From Crotalaria pallida (lineage: Eukaryota > Streptophyta > Magnoliopsida > Fabales > Fabaceae): a DNA stretch of 64,000 nt. Below, one piece after another: positions 58,493 through 64,000 of this stretch. The stretch's first letter is position 1. The number at the start of each line of letters is the position of its first letter. The position numbers and the translations under genes were made by a program. Under the pieces are notes generated by a model. That model saw only the letters and a list, made by a program, of their open reading frames with translations. It was not told the origin of the DNA and did not search any database. Location of the stretch: assembly GCA_037953625.1 (NCBI GenBank), contig CM075649.1, positions 96,167,290 to 96,231,289 of the forward strand. The letters are read 5' to 3'.

Positions 58493-58735
58493 AGGGTCTA
58501 ACAACCAGATTCATATGACCTAACCTATGTCACAGGGTCTCACAACCAGATCTTTCGACCTAACCTGCGCCATAGGGTCTCACGACCAGATCATACTATC
58601 TAACCTGCGTTGGCCACAGGGTCTTACGACCAGATCCCACGATCTAACCTGCGTTGGCCCATTCTTTTATTAATTCTTTTATCAATTGGCCACAGGGTCT
58701 TACGACCAGGTCCTCCTGACCTAACCTGTGACAAG
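58493..58735. repeat. Tandem array acagggtctnacgaccagat in N LTR
   Basis: Five units with the pattern cacagggtctcacgaccaga...tgacctaacctg, about 45-70 bp apart, at the truncated edge of the LTR. Confidence 0.8.
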
Positions 58736-60198
58736 TATCCTTTTACTATTTTCATTCTCATTCTGTTTTTATTATTTAGTTATTCTTTTCATTTATTATC
58801 GTTTCACTTCTTTAGTTTTCTTTATAATTATCCTTTTCTCTCTTGAATTTCATTATTAACTTGTTATCTCATTCGTCCTTCAACACACATTATACACGCA
58901 TACACAACAATTTCCACACTTTATATTTTCAATTCCGATCCCTAAGTTTATGCCATGACATTTTTAACTTTTTCTATTCCTTAATTCTCATTCTAATTTA
59001 CATCTCATACATACTTACTTTCTTTTATTTATTATCCAATTACTCAGTTCATTATACGATACACATTTAGCACACAAACATCACAATTCAGCCAGACATA
59101 CAGAATAATAATCATTTATAATCATTCACAATTAATAACATAACCAGAGTTCATGTTCTTCAAATAAACATACATGATAACATATAACACTTAGCCTGCA
59201 TATTCAATTACCAGCATCAATTTATAATTCATTTCATTTACTTTCTTACTTTATATTTAATTTAAATTAATTACCGAATGATTAGTTATAAGCACACCCA
59301 CATATTCTTAGCAAGTATTATATACTAATTAGAAAATACTCTCTAAAGCAAGGTAAAGAACCCCTTACCTCGATTGACGAAAATAAAGGGATAACCTTAA
59401 CTTCGGAGAGGGAGCGGCGATCCGTGAAGCTTTAGTGTCCCGAGGTGAGGAACGGGTCGACGGCGGTCAACGTCGGTGAGTGGCGGGGACGATCCTTGGC
59501 TGGACCAGGGCAGGAGCATCGAGCTTCGGGCACCCGGCACGAACTCAGCACAGCCACGGGTGGCGATAACGGCTCCGGTGAGAATCGCGAGCCCTTCAAC
59601 AACAACAACAGTGGCGGCTGGACCAAGAACAAGAAAGGGAGAGGCTATGGCGGCTAGAGGAGAAGTTCGCGATCTGTTGCCGGGGGTGGGTCACGGTGGC
59701 GGCTGTCCGATTCGTGGAGGCTGCAGCAACAACGAACGGCGGCGGTGATCAGTGGTTTGCGAGCCCTCTTCCACAAAGCAGTGATGGCGGTGCGAAGGGA
59801 GAAGACCCAAGAGAGCCTGCGACAAGGAGGAGGAAGAAGAGGAGCACTGCGATGGTGGGTTGCAGCGATTTGGACCCTGGAAATCGCGACTCCTTCGACG
59901 GTGATGGTGGCTCTGTGAACCGCGGTTGGGCTGTGCGAGACCGAGAGGGATAGAGCGAACGGTATAGCAAACAGAGAGATAGTGTATCGCGTGAGAAGGA
60001 GAGGGAGACAACAGCGACGGCGCCGGTGCTAGCTCGCTGGTTGGGTGGCTTGTGGCGGCAACGTGGACGGGAACTAGGGAGGAAGGAGGCACCAGTGAAG
60101 AAGATGAGGGGCGGCGGTGGCTAGCGGCACAGCAGGGACAGCGAGCGGCGGTGAACGGCTGGCCCAGTGGAGGCGGTGAGAGAGAGAGAGTGAGGTGG

Positions 60199-60311
60199 GG
60201 GGGGGGGGGGGTTTAGGGCCGGCGGCCCTTGACAATGAAGAAGGAGAAGTTGGGGGGGGGGGGGGTTGTTCGAACCCCCTTCCTCTTTTATTTTTTTTTG
60301 TTTTTTTTATT

Positions 60312-60350
<39 letters not shown>

Positions 60351-60530
60351 TATTTTTTTTCTTTTTCTTTTTATTTATTAGTATTATTGCTATTATTATT
60401 ATTGTTATTCTTTTTATTTTTATTTATTATTATTATTATTATTTTCTTCTTTTTATTTATTTATTTATTTATTATTATTATTATTAGTATTATTACTATT
60501 ATTATTATTATATATATATATTTTTTTTAA
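60199..60530. repeat. G-runs and ATT/T-rich low-complexity tract
   Basis: Two pure G runs of 12 or more (about 60199-60211 and 60252-60265) are followed by about 240 bp of (tta)n and T-rich sequence ending in (ta)n near 60510. This is close to the 5' end of N's LTR on the minus strand. Confidence 0.9.
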
Positions 60531-60710
60531 TAGAGTAATTACTTCAAATGAATCTACTTTTAAGAAAATATAATTAAATATACTTTCACAATTAACATAA
60601 TATATTTTTATGAGAATACCCAACACCCAAATAATTTGATTTCAAGAATTAATTATTTAATTTGATAAAATATATGATTATATTAGGGAATAAAATTAAG
60701 GATGTTACAA

Positions 60711-60722
60711 TTCTCCCCCACT
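60711..60722 (-). other. Polypurine tract of N
   Basis: Reversed it reads taagtgggggagaa immediately before the LTR start, followed upstream by the ggggacgaaatt block (60731-60745) typical of Tekay elements. Confidence 0.85.
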
Positions 60723-62440
60723 TATGAGAATTTCGTCCCCGAAATTTCGTTAAATTCCGTTAAATGGAGAACCATCCAGCTAAGGGGGTTCCTGTCGGTT
60801 CTATTTCCCTACTTCCGATGTGTTTTGGTCCATTCTTCTTAGTATTGTCATGTCTGCCCTCGGACACTACGTATCTCCTCTATCGCGACAGGATTCACCA
60901 TTTCCTTATTATTAAAGTTCCATCTTCCATTTATTGGGTTGAAATCCTCCCCCACTTAGCATCAACTTACCTGCTTACTCCGATGCCAGGAAGCAGGAAA
61001 TCGAACATGTCGGCTCCTGATTGCCTTTCATACGATTCTTAACAAAGAGTGCAAGAATCTAACAACAACAGGAAATAGAATCTTTGGAATTCACGAGGAA
61101 TCTGTGACTTCGCTTAAAGAAAATGGCATAAGACTATGCGATCCAAAGACTTTTCGCAGAATGTAGCAGCTTATGGCTAGAAATTTCTCGGAACCGGATC
61201 GAATAAATAAGGCTGGAACTCCAGGAACGATGGATATTCTAAGATAAGAAACAAGGAGAAGATTGTAAATTCACAATGTTTAGTAGACTGGAGCGAGAAA
61301 TCTTTGATCCGTGATCAAAATCGCTACTTCGAGGTCATGTCAAACCAAGAAGAATGAGGAGGAAGGGATCTACTTGCACAAATTGGGGTACTCATTAAGG
61401 CTTTCAGATTTACTATTAAATTCTTAAACGATTTTCGATGGTCAAAGATTGGAGGTTGGCAAGTATTCTTGACGCTTGAACATTCTATTAAACACTATTT
61501 TAGACCAACGACACTCAAGACATACCTTGGGTGTATGTCAGCAATCCCTTACAACCTTCTTCGAGTTAAACCTTAAGGAAAGCTTGAATGAACTTGATAC
61601 AAAACAAGAAATCTAATGGTATTTGACATTTCTATCACCTTAAGACATGCAGTTCTTTCGAAATCGAGAGTTGCGATGGGTTGACGAGTTTGAGAAGGTT
61701 GTGGTGTTTGACCCGCGTATGGTTTTCTCCATACTGTATGGTCATTGGCGGGTCCAAGAGGGTCGCCATCAGGACAAGAATCGGGTAGATATAGGCATTG
61801 GAGATGATAACATGATTAGATACATGTTAAGCAAGAAGATGAAGAAGATCATCCTAAAGAATGCAAAAGGCATTTCCTCCGGACTAATGGTTGACTTAGT
61901 CCATACTCCGGTATTTGTGAGTACCAACTTCGATTATTAGGGAAAGGTTCTTTCGGCTAAGTGTCCAGATTTAGTCAGCTAGGAGTATCGGATTCCGACT
62001 ATGGTTCCTTACTCCCCCACTTGGCATTGTCATACTTCGTTACATCAATGCCAAGAAGTAGTCTTAATCGATAATAATAATCGGGTACGGGAGTTCTCGA
62101 CCGTTGCTCGCAATCGGCAGTTACGAGGGGTTGACTACCTATAGGCGGTCTTTGAATTTGTAATAAGTTCCTATGGGTTTTTGTTCAATTCTCATGAGGT
62201 GACTACAATCTACCACTCTACCCCTAACATATATGGGCTTAATGCCTCTTCATTTCGCTTTAATCCCAAGTTCCTTCCCTAATCCTGTGCAAAGAATTCG
62301 AATGGAAATCTACTTGGGTTAATTCTATCCTGCTTAGAAAATCTATCGCTCTTAAGAATTATTAAGTTGATTAGTCCAGTTTTATTCAGAACGTGTTAAT
62401 GAAATCGAACACCTTTTAATCTATACTAAGCGCAGACATT
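60723..62440 (-). other. N interior without recognisable pol
   Basis: About 1.7 kb where RT, RNase H and integrase should lie, but none of their motifs is visible on either strand. Two related stretches recur 1064 bp apart (60948 and 62012), each with reversed aagtgggggag followed by a gatgccaggaagcag-like word. A 97-codon plus-strand frame at 61647-61940 has no recognisable domain and overlaps one of the repeats. The stretch is probably non-coding. Confidence 0.6.
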
Positions 62441-63066
62441 TTAAATAAACTATTGGTACATTATTAATATAAAAGGTACCTTGGATCAGTTTATTCGCTC
62501 CTTCTAGCCTTTCGTGCGTCAACTGAGACTGTCTCCTTTCTCCAGGGCGTTCATAGGACATTTTGCAGCACGGTGACCAGATGTCCACAATGGAAACAAA
62601 GACCTTCCCGCCTATGTTGCCTAAACATCCAACATTTACGGTTATGGAACTTTCCACAATGTGGACATGGTGGCCTAGTTCTCGGGGCATCCATATTCAT
62701 GTTTGCAGCTTCTGGAGCCATGGTTTCGGCGCCAATGTTAGTGTATGGATCCGATGCCTGGGCCAGTTCCTTGCCTTTGCTGGAACCTTCTGAACCATGT
62801 ATTATCTTGTTCCGATCTGCATCCGCCTTCCTCTTGAGCCCTTTCTCATAAGTGCTCGCCATATTGACCAGATGAGAGAGATCTGAAATATTCTGGTATT
62901 CGAAAGCAAGTCGAATATCCTCCCGGAGACCAGATTCAAACTTTATGCATTTAGCTCGCTCATTTGCATCTCTGTAACCACTGGATTACCGAATCAAATC
63001 CTCGAATTGTGCCGCATATTCACCGACACTCAAACTCCCTTGTTCCAGCTTAAGAAACAGTAGATC
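62441..63066 (-). pseudogene. gag: Element N gag fragment
   Basis: On the minus strand this encodes, in pieces, the second half of a chromovirus Gag: KLEQGSLSVGEYAAQFEDLI (63063-62997), a stop near 62988, MASTYEKGLKRKADADR (from 62862), the CPHCGKFHNRKCW segment and a CCHC knuckle (CFHCGHLVT...) with a frame change inside. It then runs into the ANKLIQGTF segment that leads to protease. The N-terminal half is missing beyond 63066 and protease stops after a few residues. It is clearly decayed. Confidence 0.85.
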
Positions 63067-63798
63067 CTTTAAAGAAAGAATGAAATAAAGAAAGAATACA
63101 TGGAAGAAAGAGAAGAAAACAATAAAAATAAAAAATAAAAAAATAAAGAGAAAATTGAAAGATAATATGATGTGAGTGAGAGAAAAGAGAATCAACAGTG
63201 CATGAGAAAGATAAAAGAGCAAAGGATATGGGTTTAAGAATGGCTAAGGGAACTATTGTTTGTGTGTGATGCATGCTTGGTTTGATGATTGAAAATATGT
63301 GTTACGTGCTAAATGTGTTTGAATTAGTAGGTCATTATGTTTAGTTAGGAACTACTTTCTACTTCATGTGTAAAGCTCACCCTTACAACCATTTTTCAGG
63401 TTTTGAGATTGGAGCTTACACAGTTTCTGGCCGAGCAGGTTGAACCTCCACTACGTGGAGTATCTATTTATTATTTACGAGTGGACTGCAGTTTTAGATA
63501 TATTAAAAATTACTATTTTGTAGATTTAAAATATGTATTAGTTGTACCCCTGTTTGAGATATTCAGGGCATTAGGATCTGTTTCTGGTTAATATTTAAAC
63601 GTTTTATGTTTTAAAGTTTGCTGGACTGAACAGGTTAAACAGGTACAAAATTGGAAATTTTGGGAAAGTCCGAAAAACAGAGGAAACTCTGTCCGTTTTT
63701 TCGGAAAAATATTCGTAAGTATTTTAATTTAAAAAGAAATTTTCAATTTCCATTTTTATAAAATCCTAATTTAACTAAATAATTGTGAGGGTGTTACA
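63067..63798 (+). repeat. Element O: chromovirus LTR fragment, 3' part
   Basis: It carries the conserved gctcacccttacaaccatttttcag block (63379-63400), a gccgagcaggtt word as in J (48301), and ends GAGGGTGTTACA at 63798. It most resembles the LTR end of F (reversed) near gtccgaaaaac. No primer site follows, and the left edge abuts N's truncated gag, so this is a fragment. The GAA/AAAT-rich part at 63067-63160 is low-complexity. Confidence 0.75.
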
Positions 63799-64000
63799 GC
63801 CACGACATGTTCGAGTATCGGCATACAAAAAAGAATGTGTTTATGAACAGCTAAGAGTTAAAGCATTTACAGGTAAGAAGGGTCGTATTACCTCTATTTA
63901 AAAAGTAAATTCTAGGAGTTTATAGTGGTGACTAAGAATAGGGTAATTAAGGAATAAGTTAATGAACCTTAGGGTAGTTCCCACAAATATAAATGATTTA
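63799..64000. other. Diverged LTR-like sequence at right edge
   Basis: The stretch around 63870-63960 (acag/gtaagaag, attacctctattta, ctaagaatagggtaatta) loosely follows J's LTR around 46960-47060, including the donor-like site. No gene is seen. Confidence 0.4.

Larger units (their letters stand above)
58491..60709 (-). repeat. Element N 3' LTR (minus strand, left part truncated)
   Basis: Reversed, it starts TGTAACATCC at 60709, right after a purine tract. It holds an ATT/TTA microsatellite, two G-runs, a GC-rich leader-like stretch (59400-60190), a donor-like gag/gtaagggg (reversed, about 59373), AT-rich sequence, and a tandem array at the left edge. Its far end is lost at the junction with M. 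GC-rich frames on both strands are low-complexity (Pro/Ser/His or Gly/Arg) and I do not call them genes. Confidence 0.75.

Noticed and set aside
59445..60092. GC-rich frames on both strands resembling plant exons
   Set aside because: They lie in the leader-like part of N's LTR, are low-complexity (Pro/Ser/His or Gly/Arg-rich) and overlap on both strands.
60266..60530. Long Tyr/Phe/Ile-rich frames
   Set aside because: These are translations of the (tta)n and T-rich microsatellite.
61647..61940. 97-codon plus-strand frame in N's interior
   Set aside because: No recognisable domain, and part of it overlaps a stretch repeated near 62085. N runs in the opposite direction.

Overview
The window is nuclear DNA of a flowering plant, almost certainly a eudicot. 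I see no host gene. Nearly all 64 kb is LTR retrotransposons, mostly Ty3/gypsy chromoviruses of the Tekay type, plus one Athila-type element and three copia-like LTRs, stacked inside one another. Arrays of TAATCGATTA and TTCGCTTAAGCGAA inside LTRs recall legume repeats, but that is a weak species hint. I use my own letters for the elements.

Left and centre. F is a minus-strand chromovirus: 5' LTR at 43308-44333, gag-pol from 43133 downward. A B-family LTR (A, 1-4067) abuts its integrase. B (4728-40558, site duplication ttttc) sits inside its RNase H. B has LTRs of about 6.1 kb around a 1.28 kb non-coding interior, so it is a LARD-like non-autonomous element. Its 3' LTR is split by C (12362-34615, duplication gtgta), a chromovirus with 3.55 kb LTRs. 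C carries a copia-like solo LTR (E, 16050-17732, duplication gatta) in its leader and an Athila-like element (D, 21695-30486, duplication gcaag) in its integrase. The nest is F > B > C > D, and LTR divergence read by eye falls in the expected order (D youngest).

Right. After F's LTR come a copia-like LTR fragment (G, 44334-45365), a minus-strand B-family LTR fragment (H, 45366-46115) and chromovirus J (46116-57444). J's polyprotein is broken by a reversed solo LTR (K, 50180-52954) and a rearranged small LTR (L, 54422-54927). J's 3' LTR is cut by a copia-like LTR fragment (M). Beyond it lie a minus-strand element with gag but no recognisable pol (N, 58491-63066) and LTR scraps (O and the last 200 bp).

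How the parts work. F, C and J once encoded Gag, protease, reverse transcriptase, RNase H, integrase and a chromodomain-like tail. All carry stops, frameshifts or insertions now. B and N lack pol and would have needed enzymes from such relatives.

Most unusual: (1) two LTR families encode a small protein inside the LTR itself. It is intact in A, H and both LTRs of C, and broken at one tryptophan codon in both LTRs of B. (2) Related LTRs carry arrays of different short palindromes at the same place. (3) Several long LTRs have paired splice-like signals that would put an intron inside the LTR.
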